From assembly GCA_964597315.1 (NCBI GenBank), contig CAZQXD010000031.1, positions 1 to 48,513 on the forward strand: 48,513 bases of DNA. The letters run 5' to 3'. Position 1 is the stretch's first letter. Every line of letters begins with the position of its first letter. This document shows positions 8,635-18,163 of the stretch, one piece after another. A program made the position numbers and the translations under genes. The notes under the pieces are model-generated. The model was not told where the DNA came from. It saw only the letters and a program-made list of their open reading frames with translations, and did no database searches. This DNA comes from CAZQXD01 sp964597315 (GTDB lineage: Bacteria; Pseudomonadota; Gammaproteobacteria; Competibacterales; Competibacteraceae).

Positions 8635-10766
8635 TGATGGCTATTACATCCAGCCTGCTGAAACCCCGGCGGAGCATCCCCGGCATCGCCCCGGAAGCCC
8701 TGGTGGTGGATACCCGCCGCACCCGGCCCCTGTGGTTCGACGGCCAGTTCGTCACCGCCGAGGTGTTCAATCAGGAGCAAGCCTATGTACTCACCCGCCA
8801 GGCCGACCTGGGCCTGGTCCTGGGCAAGGGGGTGGTGGAAGGGCTGCATGTCACCCAGGCCGAGGACAGCAACACCGCCCTACGGGTCTCCCCGGGGCAG
8901 GGCATCGGTGGCGGCGGGGAAACAGTGGCGCTCCACGAACCCTTGCGAATCGACCTGGCTGACCTGCCCCTGCAACGCAGCCTCAATCAGGCCCTGGGCA
9001 TCACCCAGACCCTGGCCCCTCCCGCCGAAAGCCGGGGCGGGCTGTTCGTGCTGGCCGCCTCGCCCCTGGAGTTCACCTCCAATCCCGTGGGGACCTATCC
9101 CACCACCCTGGACGGGGAGCGGCGCTTGGAGGACAGCGTTATCAATGAGGCGGTGCTGTTCTCCCTGGTCCCCTACGCCCTGGCCGGCAATCTGCTGGAC
9201 CCGGACCAGCGCCGGGCCTTGGCGGCCCGGCGGATTTTCGCCGACGGGGGAGAGCCGGAACTGCCCGGCCCGGCCCTGGCCCTGGCCCTGCTGGAACTGG
9301 CGGGCAACGCCATCGTCTGGCTGGACCCGGACTTGGTGCGCCGGGTGGCCGGACCCCGGGAGGCCGGCCCCCGGAATAGCGACGGGTTCGGCCTGGCCCC
9401 GGAATCCCGCCGGGCGGCCCATCTGCGCCAGTACCAGGCCCAGGTGGACGAGCTGGTCCAGGCCCATCCGGGGGCGGCCTTCCCGGCCCGGGGACGGTTC
9501 CAGGTGCTGCCCGCCATGGGCCGGTTGCCGGCCCCCACGGTGGCTTTCCGGGTCCCGCCCGGGGGCGGCGCGGCGGTGCTGAGCCAAGTCTGGTTTCCCC
9601 CGGCCATGCCGGTGGACCTGGCCCCCATCCCCGAGGACGAATTGCCCGCCCTGCTGGAGGACAGCCTGCTGCTGCCCCCCATCGACCTGGACGCCGACGC
9701 CGCCACCCAGGCCAATACCCCGGTGACGGTGTTCGTGCCGGTGCCCCGGGCCGACTTCGAACAGGTAGTGACGACCTTGGGAGGGGACACCTTGCGGTTG
9801 CCCCCGCCGGCCCCTCTGGGGGTGGCCCCCAGTTCCCCCCGGGACCTGCTGTTATCCCTGCTGGGGGCCGAGACCCCACAGGCCCCGCCCCCGGCGGTGG
9901 ACGAGGCCGCCTGGCAGGCGCTGTTGGCGGGCCGGACCTGGCTCTGGTACGCCCGGCGTCGGCAACTGGCGGTCCGGGATGACATCGTGGGGCAGGCGTC
10001 GCCGTTTCGCACCCCGGACCAGATCCTCCAGCCCGGAGACGGGGACCCGCCCGTCCCGCCCGATGATCTCACCCCCCGGGTGCGGGCCAACCTGGAACGC
10101 TTCGGCCTGGACCAACGCTTTGCCCGGCTCCTGGACGATGCCGAGGCCACCGCCGCGGGCCGTCGGCGGCTGACCGAACTGCTGGACCGGCAAGGGACCC
10201 GGGGGGGGCTGGTGTTGGACGGGGTGCTGGCGGAGGCCGCCGCCCTGCCCCGACTGGACGGCAACGCCGCGCGGGGCCTGGAGAGCCGCTATGCCGATCC
10301 CCAGGTGGTCGCCGCCCTGGCCCGTTACGAGGGTGGGGCGCTGGGGGTGGCCAGCGAGGTGTTGCTGCTAGGGCCGGGAGAGGATGCCGAGGCTACCGTG
10401 GGCTTCGTGCGGGATGTCACCGGCCTGGATGTGGCCCCGGCCACGGAGTTGGTCCGCAAGGCTCCCTCGGTGTTGCCCGTGGAGCTGGCCGACGCCCAGG
10501 ACCGCCTGAAACTGGTGTTCAAGGGGGAGGATAACGGCGTGCCCCTGGGGCTGCGGCCCCTCAAGCCCGACTCGGACCTCACCGTTCAGCTTCGCGGTCT
10601 GCTGGCCGGTAGCCGATTGACGCCGGAACTGGGTAGCTGGTTGCTCAAGGCCGAGTCGGCGCGACGCCTGGAGGGCCTGTCCAAGCTGTCCGAGCAGGTG
10701 GGACAAGGGACGGAGTCCGAGCGGCTGGCCGAGACCATCAAGTCCCTGGTGGAGGAGTTGCCCTGA
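8634..10766 (+). CDS. eCIS-associated protein 2 of 3 with shared N-terminal domain
   Basis: A 710-aa protein. I chose ATG 8634 (ATGATG, with a second ATG at 8637) because it overlaps the upstream stop and has GGAG at 8625-8628; a further upstream Met at 8610 would extend into the preceding gene without need. Residues 33-73 repeat the signature of the previous protein: LWFDGQFVTAEVFNQEQAY, then LGKGVVEGLHV, then LRVSPGQGIGGGGETVAL. The remaining ~600 residues are Pro/Ala/Leu-rich and acidic with no motif that I can name; the region near the C-terminus (LEGLSKLSEQVGQGTESERL) looks helical. Its 1-base overlap with the genes on both sides makes a coupled operon unit. Function unknown; likely a structural or adaptor part of the injection system. 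Confidence 0.58.
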   Translation: MMAITSSLLKPRRSIPGIAPEALVVDTRRTRPLWFDGQFVTAEVFNQEQAYVLTRQADLGLVLGKGVVEGLHVTQAEDSNTALRVSPGQGIGGGGETVALHEPLRIDLADLPLQRSLNQALGITQTLAPPAESRGGLFVLAASPLEFTSNPVGTYPTTLDGERRLEDSVINEAVLFSLVPYALAGNLLDPDQRRALAARRIFADGGEPELPGPALALALLELAGNAIVWLDPDLVRRVAGPREAGPRNSDGFGLAPESRRAAHLRQYQAQVDELVQAHPGAAFPARGRFQVLPAMGRLPAPTVAFRVPPGGGAAVLSQVWFPPAMPVDLAPIPEDELPALLEDSLLLPPIDLDADAATQANTPVTVFVPVPRADFEQVVTTLGGDTLRLPPPAPLGVAPSSPRDLLLSLLGAETPQAPPPAVDEAAWQALLAGRTWLWYARRRQLAVRDDIVGQASPFRTPDQILQPGDGDPPVPPDDLTPRVRANLERFGLDQRFARLLDDAEATAAGRRRLTELLDRQGTRGGLVLDGVLAEAAALPRLDGNAARGLESRYADPQVVAALARYEGGALGVASEVLLLGPGEDAEATVGFVRDVTGLDVAPATELVRKAPSVLPVELADAQDRLKLVFKGEDNGVPLGLRPLKPDSDLTVQLRGLLAGSRLTPELGSWLLKAESARRLEGLSKLSEQVGQGTESERLAETIKSLVEELP

Positions 10767-13700
10767 TGCGCGTCTTGAGCCGTCCCGCCCTGGCGGCCAC
10801 CGCCCCCAGCGTGGCCGTGGCCCCGCCCCTGAGCCGTCACATCGAGTCCGGGCGGGTATTGCAGCGATTGCGCCATTATCCCGGTCGCACCCTGACCCAG
10901 AGCGCCCTGGAGATCGAGCAGAACTACCGGGATGGCCGGTTGGGGTTGCTGGGGCGGCGGCTGTCGCCGGGCATCGTGGACGGGCTGGGCCTGAGCGTGG
11001 AGCCGGGACCGCCCGCGATGCTGCACCTGGAACCGGGCCGGGGGTTGGCCGGGGGCGGACAAGATGTGGTGCTGCACCGGGCCGTCAGCCTGCCCCTGGA
11101 CCGGGTGCCGGTGCTGGGGTCCGAGGCCGACCCCACGACGCCGCCCCGGGGCGCGGGGGTGCTGGTGCTGGTTCCGGGGGGGCTGCGCCAGCAGCGCCAC
11201 GAAAGCGAGGCGGATCGGGAGGCGGCGTTCCGGGACCCCTGTCCCCTGGACCGGGAGGCCCTGGCCTTCCAGCGCTACCAATGGCAGGACGCCGCCTGGC
11301 TGCTGTTCGTGCCGGCGCCCCCCTGGCTGGTGACCGCCGATGCCGCCCGCGCCCGTAATCTATTGGCCTGGCTGATCGACGCTCGGGAAGTGGCTGAGGG
11401 TCTCCAGGCCCTACCCTGGAATGCCGCCGGGGTGGCCCTGGCGCTGCTGGACATCGCCGCCGACGGCACCGTGACTATCCTGGACCGTCACGCCGTGGCC
11501 CGCAAGGGAGGCATCCCACCCCGTCCGGCCTTGCCCGGCGTGGTGAGTCCGGTGCTGCGCCAGGCCCGGCTGGAGGGCCTGCTGGTGCGGCTGGCGGAGT
11601 TGCTGCGGGAGGGCTGGGACGGTAACGATATAGCCGCCCGGCTGCGCTTTCTACCCCCTTCCGGGGTGCTGCCCCGGCGGGCTTGGGAGCAGGGCAGTCT
11701 GTTCCCGGACAACTACCGCCAGGCCATGGTCCCCATCCCCCTGGAGCAACTGGACGCAGCCCTGGAGTCCGCCGCCGGGATGGCGCCCTTCGATCTGGAC
11801 CAGCCGGATGTGGTCAAGTGGCTGGTGCCGGTGCCAGCGGCGGTGTTCGAGCCGGAGCTGTTGCAAACCCCGACCCTGGACCCGATATTCCTTCAGACCC
11901 GGGCCGCCCTGGCTACCCGGATGCGGGGGGAACTGGACCGGCGCGGGGCGCTGCGGTCCATGGCCGTGGTGGTGCTAGGGGGACTGGACCCGGCCACCGT
12001 ACCCGTCTACGGGGCCGATCCCGACGCCCTGGAGGGGGAGGACCAGTTCCCGCCACCCGTCGATCCCACGCCGGTGACGGACTGGAGCAGCCAAAGTCTG
12101 GAGGTAGTGCAAGGCTTCTTCGACGGCCTGCCCCCCAGGCTGCTGGACCCGGCCCAACAGGCCCGCCTGGACCCGGCCCGCTTCGCCAATGCCCAGCCGG
12201 ATTTTCTGGGCCTGGGGGTGTTCGCCGCCGACCTGAGCCGACGGCTGGACAGCGCCGACGATACCGTGAACTTGAGTTTTACCCGGCTCCAGGCGGAGAT
12301 TTACCGGCTCCGGCAGATCATGCTGAACAACGAGGAGTCCACCAAGCTGGCCACCTCGCCGGTGCTGGCGGGCATCGCCCGGGGGGACAATAGCTATGCT
12401 CTGAGCCAGGGCATCAAGGCGTATTTTCAGACCGCCCGCAAGGTATCCGCCCCTGCTTCCGGGGTCCTGCCCAGAGCGGGATCGCCCCCCGTCGCCACTC
12501 CCCAGGCCCGGATTGTGTCCCGAGACGCCGTCCGGTCCGATCCGTTCGCCGCCGCCATGGCCGAGGTCAAGGCCGGGGCGGTGGCGGATGTGCTGCTGGC
12601 CAGCGCCGCCAGCAAACGCAAGGGCATCGCCCAGGCCCGGGCTATTCCCGGAGAGTTGCGGGATTTTCGCACCCTCACCATCGCCGACCGCCTCAAATCC
12701 TCCGCCGCCACCGAAGCCAAAAGCGGCGCGGTGCGCGGCAAGGCCGAGACAGTGGCCCAGATTCAGGACCTGGGCATTCCCTTGCAGGACCTGGAAGCGC
12801 CCTTGACCTCTAAGAGTTCAGGGCGGGGGTTGCTGAGCGGCGAGCAGTATGACCGGCTGCGCCAGGGCCTGAGCGTGGAGGAGCGGCAGGTGCTGGACCG
12901 GCGGGCCGTCATCGTCGCCGGACCCCCGGAGCGGCCCCCTAGCAAGCCCGGGCAACTGGTGCTGGTGGACTGGACGCCCCAGGACCAGACCACCCCGGAC
13001 CTGGCCAAGGTCTTGGCCGTCATCCGCCGGGCCAGGGCGCCCCTCGATCATGCCGATCTGCCGGGCCTGATCCTGGCCGGAAGCTTCGATCCCGACCCCG
13101 AAAACGGCGATGAGTCGGCGTTTCTGGGGGCGGCGGTGGACGCCCTGGAAAGCGCCGTGGCCATGCTGCGGGTGGTGGAAGGGCGGATCGAGTCCCTACG
13201 GGCGGTGCTGGACCAGGCCCTGGATGCGGTGGCCCGGCTGGTGACCTTGGGCGAGGGCTGGGAGACGGACCTGAGCGGGGTGGATCGGGACTTGGCCGAG
13301 GCCCGCCACGATGTGCGGGTGGCCGACAGCCTGATCGCCGAGGAACGGCGGCGTCTGGAAGACTTGCGGCTGCGGCGGCGGGAGGTGATCCAGCGCCATG
13401 TGAAATTCGTCGCCTATGCGCGCCCCCGCACCCAGTCCACCCAGGACCCCCGGCGGGTGCCCAGCCGACCCCTGGCCGGGGTGCGGCAAGACCCGGTGCT
13501 GGACTGCCTGGTCCAGGACAGCGACCCCCCCGAGGAACTGGAGGAACTGCTGGAGGTGTTCCGGGACCTGCCTCTGGCCTGGCTGCCCGCCGTGGCGCCC
13601 CTGCTGGAGGAACTGGACCGGCCGGCGCTGCTGGACCGGGTGTATCTGGGCTTCCGGCAACGGGCCAGGCTGCGTCTGGAGGTGCTGGAGCAGCGGTCCC

Positions 13701-14479
13701 CGCTCCAGGCCCTAGACCGTCCCGAGGGCCGGTTGGTGCTGGCCTATCGGGAGGCGCGGCGGCGTTTTCATCAGGTTCGCATGGACTTGGACCCGGACGC
13801 AGCGGTGGCCCTGAGCTGGCGGGAGCGGCAGCGGCGGGCCAGGGAAGAACTGTCCCTGGCCGATCTGCTGGAGAGCGGCGTCCGGCCAGGGCTAGCGCGT
13901 CGGGCCGAGGCGGAGCTGGAGAACCTGCAACGGGTGGCCACCTGCCTGTTCCAGACTTTGGGCCGGGTCCCGGCGGCGGCCCGGCTGCTGTGGGTGCGGG
14001 AGTTATCGGTGTTCGACAAGCCTCTCGGCCTGCGCAATCTGGCGGTGCTGCCCGGCTGGCCCTTGCTGGGCATCGAACTACGCCAGGAACTGGGCCGACT
14101 GGCGGGCTGGCTGTTCGAGCAGGTGGACCCCCAGGCCGAGCAGGCTGTGGGTTTGGTGAATGACCTGGTTCGGGTGGCGATTCTGTTGTCGGCCCATGCC
14201 CCGGTGGCGGAGTTGGTGGCCGGCCATGTGGACCGGCCCCAGACCGGTAGCGTCGGTGGGCTGGTGGATGTGGTCATCGACCGGGGCCGGGCGCGGATCG
14301 GCATGCGGGTGGACGTGTATCGGGGCGCAGAACTGGCCGTTTCCGGTCGGGTTCGGGACTTGGCCGGGGGCCGGGCGCGGGTGGAAGTGTTGCGGGCCGC
14401 CGAAGCCGCCGTGGTGTTGGATGCCCAGGCCAGGGTGTATCTGGCTGCCGCCACGGTTCGGGCGGGAGTGACCCGGTGA
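10766..14479 (+). CDS. eCIS-associated protein 3 of 3 with shared N-terminal domain and coiled coil
   Basis: A 1237-aa protein, the largest of the three related ones, starting at ATG 10766 (TGATG). Residues about 40-78 hold the shared signature in altered form: YPGRTLTQSALEIEQNYRDG, then LSPGIVDGLGLSV, then LHLEPGRGLAGGGQDVVL. The middle has a Pro-rich part. From about residue 800 it contains heptad-like segments (VVEGRIESLRAVLDQALDAV and LIAEERRRLEDLRLRRREVI) that should form a coiled coil. The last ~100 residues are beta-rich. With its length and coiled coil it could be a fibre or a length-determining part, but neither is shown. The GTGA overlap with the next gene indicates translational coupling. 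Confidence 0.55.
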   Translation: MRVLSRPALAATAPSVAVAPPLSRHIESGRVLQRLRHYPGRTLTQSALEIEQNYRDGRLGLLGRRLSPGIVDGLGLSVEPGPPAMLHLEPGRGLAGGGQDVVLHRAVSLPLDRVPVLGSEADPTTPPRGAGVLVLVPGGLRQQRHESEADREAAFRDPCPLDREALAFQRYQWQDAAWLLFVPAPPWLVTADAARARNLLAWLIDAREVAEGLQALPWNAAGVALALLDIAADGTVTILDRHAVARKGGIPPRPALPGVVSPVLRQARLEGLLVRLAELLREGWDGNDIAARLRFLPPSGVLPRRAWEQGSLFPDNYRQAMVPIPLEQLDAALESAAGMAPFDLDQPDVVKWLVPVPAAVFEPELLQTPTLDPIFLQTRAALATRMRGELDRRGALRSMAVVVLGGLDPATVPVYGADPDALEGEDQFPPPVDPTPVTDWSSQSLEVVQGFFDGLPPRLLDPAQQARLDPARFANAQPDFLGLGVFAADLSRRLDSADDTVNLSFTRLQAEIYRLRQIMLNNEESTKLATSPVLAGIARGDNSYALSQGIKAYFQTARKVSAPASGVLPRAGSPPVATPQARIVSRDAVRSDPFAAAMAEVKAGAVADVLLASAASKRKGIAQARAIPGELRDFRTLTIADRLKSSAATEAKSGAVRGKAETVAQIQDLGIPLQDLEAPLTSKSSGRGLLSGEQYDRLRQGLSVEERQVLDRRAVIVAGPPERPPSKPGQLVLVDWTPQDQTTPDLAKVLAVIRRARAPLDHADLPGLILAGSFDPDPENGDESAFLGAAVDALESAVAMLRVVEGRIESLRAVLDQALDAVARLVTLGEGWETDLSGVDRDLAEARHDVRVADSLIAEERRRLEDLRLRRREVIQRHVKFVAYARPRTQSTQDPRRVPSRPLAGVRQDPVLDCLVQDSDPPEELEELLEVFRDLPLAWLPAVAPLLEELDRPALLDRVYLGFRQRARLRLEVLEQRSPLQALDRPEGRLVLAYREARRRFHQVRMDLDPDAAVALSWRERQRRAREELSLADLLESGVRPGLARRAEAELENLQRVATCLFQTLGRVPAAARLLWVRELSVFDKPLGLRNLAVLPGWPLLGIELRQELGRLAGWLFEQVDPQAEQAVGLVNDLVRVAILLSAHAPVAELVAGHVDRPQTGSVGGLVDVVIDRGRARIGMRVDVYRGAELAVSGRVRDLAGGRARVEVLRAAEAAVVLDAQARVYLAAATVRAGVTR

Positions 14480-16251
14480 GCGTCGTGGGGATCGGTTGCT
14501 TGCGGTTGCGGGCCGCGCACCGGGCGTCCGTGGGCCGGGCGGCGATCCTGCTGGAAGACGCCTTTCGCACCGCCAGCCTGCCCGGCCTGCCCCCTGGCGG
14601 GGTGTTGCTGCTGCGCTGCCTGGAGCTGGGCCGACTGGCCGTGGACTGCCCGCCCCAAACCCTGGCCCTACGCATTGAGTCCCGGCTGCGGGCGCTGCCC
14701 CCCTTGACGCTGCGGGCCGGGTCGGCGGAAGCGCCGACCGCCGCCGCCGTCTGCTTCGCCGATGCTATTGAGTCCCGGGCTGCCCTGCTGGCCCAGGGGG
14801 CGCGGGGACCTTTGCGGGCCTGGTACTGGGCCTATCTGCTGCCCGGCGCGGTCCCTCCGGCCCTTCGGGGTTCCCTGGTCCAATGGCTGCCGATGGTGTT
14901 GGATGAGGTGGCGGCGCGCCACGGTATCGCCGGTTGTGGGGCGCTGCTGATGCGGCTGGCCCAGGTGGGGGTGTTGGAGACCGTGCTGGAGCGGTTGACG
15001 GTGGCGCCGGTGGTCCCCGGATTGCCGGGCGGGGAGGACCTCGGGACGGCGCCGGTTTCGGAATGGCAAGCCGAGGGGCCGCGATCCGGTCCTGGGGGGG
15101 AGGCCCCCAGCTCAGCCGACTCCCCGCCCCTGGCCGCCGCCTCGGCCATCTCCCGGAGGAGGCTGTCCCGGCAGGCCCAGGCGCTGCTAGGGCAACTGCC
15201 CGAGTCCCAGGAGCGGCTGTTGCGGCGCTGGCTGGCTCGCTGGGGGAGGGGGGATGCCCGGAGTTCGTGGCTGGTGGGCGCCCTGCTGGCCCCAGGTCGG
15301 GGCTTGGACTTCGCCTCCCCCCAGGGGCAGGCTGTGGTCCGCCGGGTGCTGGAGGCGCTGGCCACGCCTAGAGCGGCGCCGTGGTCGCCGGGTGGCGGGC
15401 AAACCCCGGCGTCGGCGGCTGTTCGAGTCCCTGGGGCGCAATCGCTTCGGGAGCCGGTCTCGGAGCCATCCCCGGATCCCTCGCCCGGCGCGGTGGATTC
15501 CCCGGACCCCGAGACCACCCCCCCTCCAGCCGGTGTTCATGACGACCCGGCGGACTGGCGGCCCACCCCCTATGCCGGTCTGTTGTTCCTGCTGCCGGTT
15601 TTGGCCCGGCTGGGTCTGGACCGACTGGCCCCGGAGGGCGGCCCCGGCGCTCCCGGCGACCTGGAACTGCCCTTGCGGCTGCTGCGGGCGGTGGGGGAGC
15701 GGCTGGCCCTCGACCCCGCCGATCCCTTGTGGGCGGCCCTGCCCCAGCCCCTGCCGGACCCGCCCCCGCCCCGTTTCGTGGCGCCCCTGTCCTGGCGGCG
15801 GCTGCTGAAGCCCCCCGGCGACCGCGCGGAGCTGGCGCTGCGTATCCACCGGCTGTCCGGGGAGCAGGGCCGACGGCTGCTCACGGCGGCCAGGGGCCGC
15901 TTGCCCGTGGCCGTGCTGGACCGCTCCGGCCTCGGTTTGGAACTATGGCGTCACCAGGCGCCCATGGGCTTGGGTCCGCCCCTGCCGCCCATGGACCCTT
16001 GGCAACGGCTACTGATCGGCTTGCTGCGGGTGCTGGCCCGGTTTCTGGGACGCCATGCCCGTACTTCTCCGCGCCGCTTGGTGTTCCGGCCGGGCCGGGT
16101 GCTGGCCACGGCCACCCATCTGGACATCCGCCTGGATGGCCGGGCCGTGGATCTGGAACTGCGCCGGGCGGGGTTAGATCTGGACCCAGGCTGGACCCCC
16201 TGGCTGGGGCGGGTGGTGGCCTTTCACTATGACTACGGTCCAGGGCCATGA
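14476..16251 (+). CDS. eCIS conserved protein with tape-measure-family-like motif (Afp14-position)
   Basis: A 591-aa protein with a GTG start at 14476 inside the upstream stop (GTGA). Residues ~195-350 are low-complexity, Pro/Ser/Gly-rich and likely disordered. The part TPYAGLLFLLPVLARLGLDR resembles the 'NAGLVLL.PFL..L' motif of the CIS tape-measure family, and it is followed by DPADPLWAALPQPLP. The end (THLDIRLDGRAVDLELRRAG, then LDPGWTPWLGRVVAFHYDYG) resembles the conserved C-terminus of proteins that sit next to the eCIS ATPase in other loci; this is from memory of the family. At 591 aa it is short for a tape measure, so an assembly or adaptor role is equally likely. It overlaps the ATPase gene by 4 bp (ATGA), supporting a joint function. 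Confidence 0.5.
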   Translation: MSVVGIGCLRLRAAHRASVGRAAILLEDAFRTASLPGLPPGGVLLLRCLELGRLAVDCPPQTLALRIESRLRALPPLTLRAGSAEAPTAAAVCFADAIESRAALLAQGARGPLRAWYWAYLLPGAVPPALRGSLVQWLPMVLDEVAARHGIAGCGALLMRLAQVGVLETVLERLTVAPVVPGLPGGEDLGTAPVSEWQAEGPRSGPGGEAPSSADSPPLAAASAISRRRLSRQAQALLGQLPESQERLLRRWLARWGRGDARSSWLVGALLAPGRGLDFASPQGQAVVRRVLEALATPRAAPWSPGGGQTPASAAVRVPGAQSLREPVSEPSPDPSPGAVDSPDPETTPPPAGVHDDPADWRPTPYAGLLFLLPVLARLGLDRLAPEGGPGAPGDLELPLRLLRAVGERLALDPADPLWAALPQPLPDPPPPRFVAPLSWRRLLKPPGDRAELALRIHRLSGEQGRRLLTAARGRLPVAVLDRSGLGLELWRHQAPMGLGPPLPPMDPWQRLLIGLLRVLARFLGRHARTSPRRLVFRPGRVLATATHLDIRLDGRAVDLELRRAGLDLDPGWTPWLGRVVAFHYDYGPGP

Positions 16252-18134
16252 CCCCCGACCCTGTACCGGCGGGGTTGGCCGGACTGGCCCTGGGATTGCT
16301 GGGCCAGTTGCTGCCCCCGGACCCCAGCGATGCCCGACCGGAATTCCGCTTGCTGATCCAGGCCCGGCGCAAGCTCGATCCCCACCGCCCCCTGGACAGC
16401 CTGGCGGCCCACGCTCGGGAGGAGGACTGGCGGTTGCTGGGTTTGCAGGGGGAACTGGGCCTGTCCAGCGGCGAACTGCTGGCGGCGGTGCTGGCTGCGG
16501 CGGTGGAGACCGACCCCCTGGTGGGACAGGCGGTGGCGGCCTTGCAAGCCCCCCTAGCCGGGTCCCGTCCCACGTTGGGGTTGCTGGCCCGGCTGCCCGG
16601 CTGCGGTCTGGCTCGGCTGGCCGGGGGGGCCGCCGTGAGCGTCGGCCTGCTGGAACTGCTGGACCCGGATCGACCCCTGGCGGAGCGGGGGCTGCGGCTG
16701 GCCGAGGCGGTGGCCCTGGCCCTGGCCGGGATGCTCCCGGTGGGCTGCCAGGTGTTGCCTGGAGGTCCGTTGCCCCCCTCCCTGGCGCAGCGGGCGGCGC
16801 GGCTGGCCCACTGGCTGGGCCGGGAACCCCGCCGCTGCGTGCTGCTGCGAGGTGGCGACGCCGCCGACCGGGAGGCCCTGGCGGCGGCGGTGGCGGCGGC
16901 CCTGGAGCGGCGGGGATTGCGGGTGTCGGGGGACCCCTCGCCGGGGCTGGGGGTGGCCTGTCGGCTAGGGGACTGGCTGCCGGTGCAGGTTCTGGAACTG
17001 GCCCCTGGGGAGCGCCGTCGGGCCGCCCCCCTGCCGGGCTATGAGGGTCCCCGCCTGGTGCTGGCCGGGCCGGACGGGCAACTGGACGCCGGGGAACTGG
17101 CCCTGCTGGAGCTGGAACTGCCCCTGCCTCCTTGGGACGAGCGCCTGACCCTGTGGCGGCGGGTGCTGGGGGCATCGGTCCCGGACAGCTTGGCGGACCC
17201 TCTGTTGGGACCGGCACGGATCGCCGCCGTGGGACGACGGGCTGCCTTGGGGGCGGAACTGGAGGGCGTGGCCTGGGACCCGGAACAGGTGCGCGCCGCC
17301 GCCCTGGCCGAGGCTCGGGGCGGCCTGGAAGCCCTGGCCCTGCCCCTGCCCGAGGCGGTGCCGGATTCGGCCCTGGTGGCCCCGCCGGACTTGCGCGCCG
17401 ACCTGGACCTGCTGCTGGCCCGTTGTCGGCGTCGGGAGGGCTTGTCGGCGGGTTTGGGACAGACCCTGGCCCTACGCTACGGCTCCGGGATGCGGGCGCT
17501 GCTCTGCGGCGCTTCGGGCACCGGCAAATCCCTGGCTGCCGGTTGGCTAGCCACCCGCCTGGGGATGCCCCTGTTCCGGGTGGACCTGGCGGCGGTGGTG
17601 AGCAAATACATCGGCGAGACCGAGAAGAATCTGGCCGAGCTGCTGGCCCGGGCCGAGGCCGCCGACGTGGTGTTACTGTTCGATGAGGCCGATTCCCTGT
17701 TCGGCAAGCGCACCGAGGTGAAGGATTCCACCGACCGCTACGCCAACAACCAGACCAATTATCTACTGTCCCGGATCGAAGCCTACCGGGGCATCGTGGT
17801 GCTTACCTCCAACAGCCGCCAGCGCCTGGACCCGGCCTTTACCCGCCGCCTGGACCTGGTTATCGAAGTGCCCTTGCCCGGTCCCCGGGAGCGGCGGGAC
17901 CTGTGGCTGGCCCATCTGGGACCGGACCATGCTCTCCAAGACAGGGAGTTGAACCGGCTGGCGGCGGGGGCAGAGCTGGCCGGGGGGGCGATTCGCAACG
18001 CCGTACTTACCGCTGCGGTGCTGGCCCGGGAGGCGGGGCGCCAGGGCTGCCCAGGCATGGCCGAGCTGTGCCGGGGCCTGGCGGTGGAATACCGCAAGCT
18101 GGGCAAGGCCCTGCCGGCGGAGTTGAATCCCTAG
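16248..18134 (+). CDS. AAA+ ATPase of the eCIS (Afp15/Pvc15-like)
   Basis: A 628-aa protein starting at ATG 16248 (ATGA overlap). The N-terminal ~370 residues are a Leu/Ala/Gly-rich helical domain typical of this group. The C-terminal AAA+ module is complete: Walker A GASGTGKS at residues 421-428, the pore-type loop SKYIGETEKN, Walker B VVLLFDEAD at 474-482, FGKRTEVKDSTDRYANNQTN, sensor-1 TSN, and arginine-finger region RRLDLVIEVPLPGPRERRDL. Family members such as Pvc15 are linked to cargo loading or particle assembly. Its place directly before the 316-aa gene and the giant toxin-like gene fits a role in loading that cargo; this last point is inference. Confidence 0.9.
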   Translation: MTPDPVPAGLAGLALGLLGQLLPPDPSDARPEFRLLIQARRKLDPHRPLDSLAAHAREEDWRLLGLQGELGLSSGELLAAVLAAAVETDPLVGQAVAALQAPLAGSRPTLGLLARLPGCGLARLAGGAAVSVGLLELLDPDRPLAERGLRLAEAVALALAGMLPVGCQVLPGGPLPPSLAQRAARLAHWLGREPRRCVLLRGGDAADREALAAAVAAALERRGLRVSGDPSPGLGVACRLGDWLPVQVLELAPGERRRAAPLPGYEGPRLVLAGPDGQLDAGELALLELELPLPPWDERLTLWRRVLGASVPDSLADPLLGPARIAAVGRRAALGAELEGVAWDPEQVRAAALAEARGGLEALALPLPEAVPDSALVAPPDLRADLDLLLARCRRREGLSAGLGQTLALRYGSGMRALLCGASGTGKSLAAGWLATRLGMPLFRVDLAAVVSKYIGETEKNLAELLARAEAADVVLLFDEADSLFGKRTEVKDSTDRYANNQTNYLLSRIEAYRGIVVLTSNSRQRLDPAFTRRLDLVIEVPLPGPRERRDLWLAHLGPDHALQDRELNRLAAGAELAGGAIRNAVLTAAVLAREAGRQGCPGMAELCRGLAVEYRKLGKALPAELNP

Positions 18135-18163
18135 CACGGATACGCCGAACCCTGGAACCGGTC

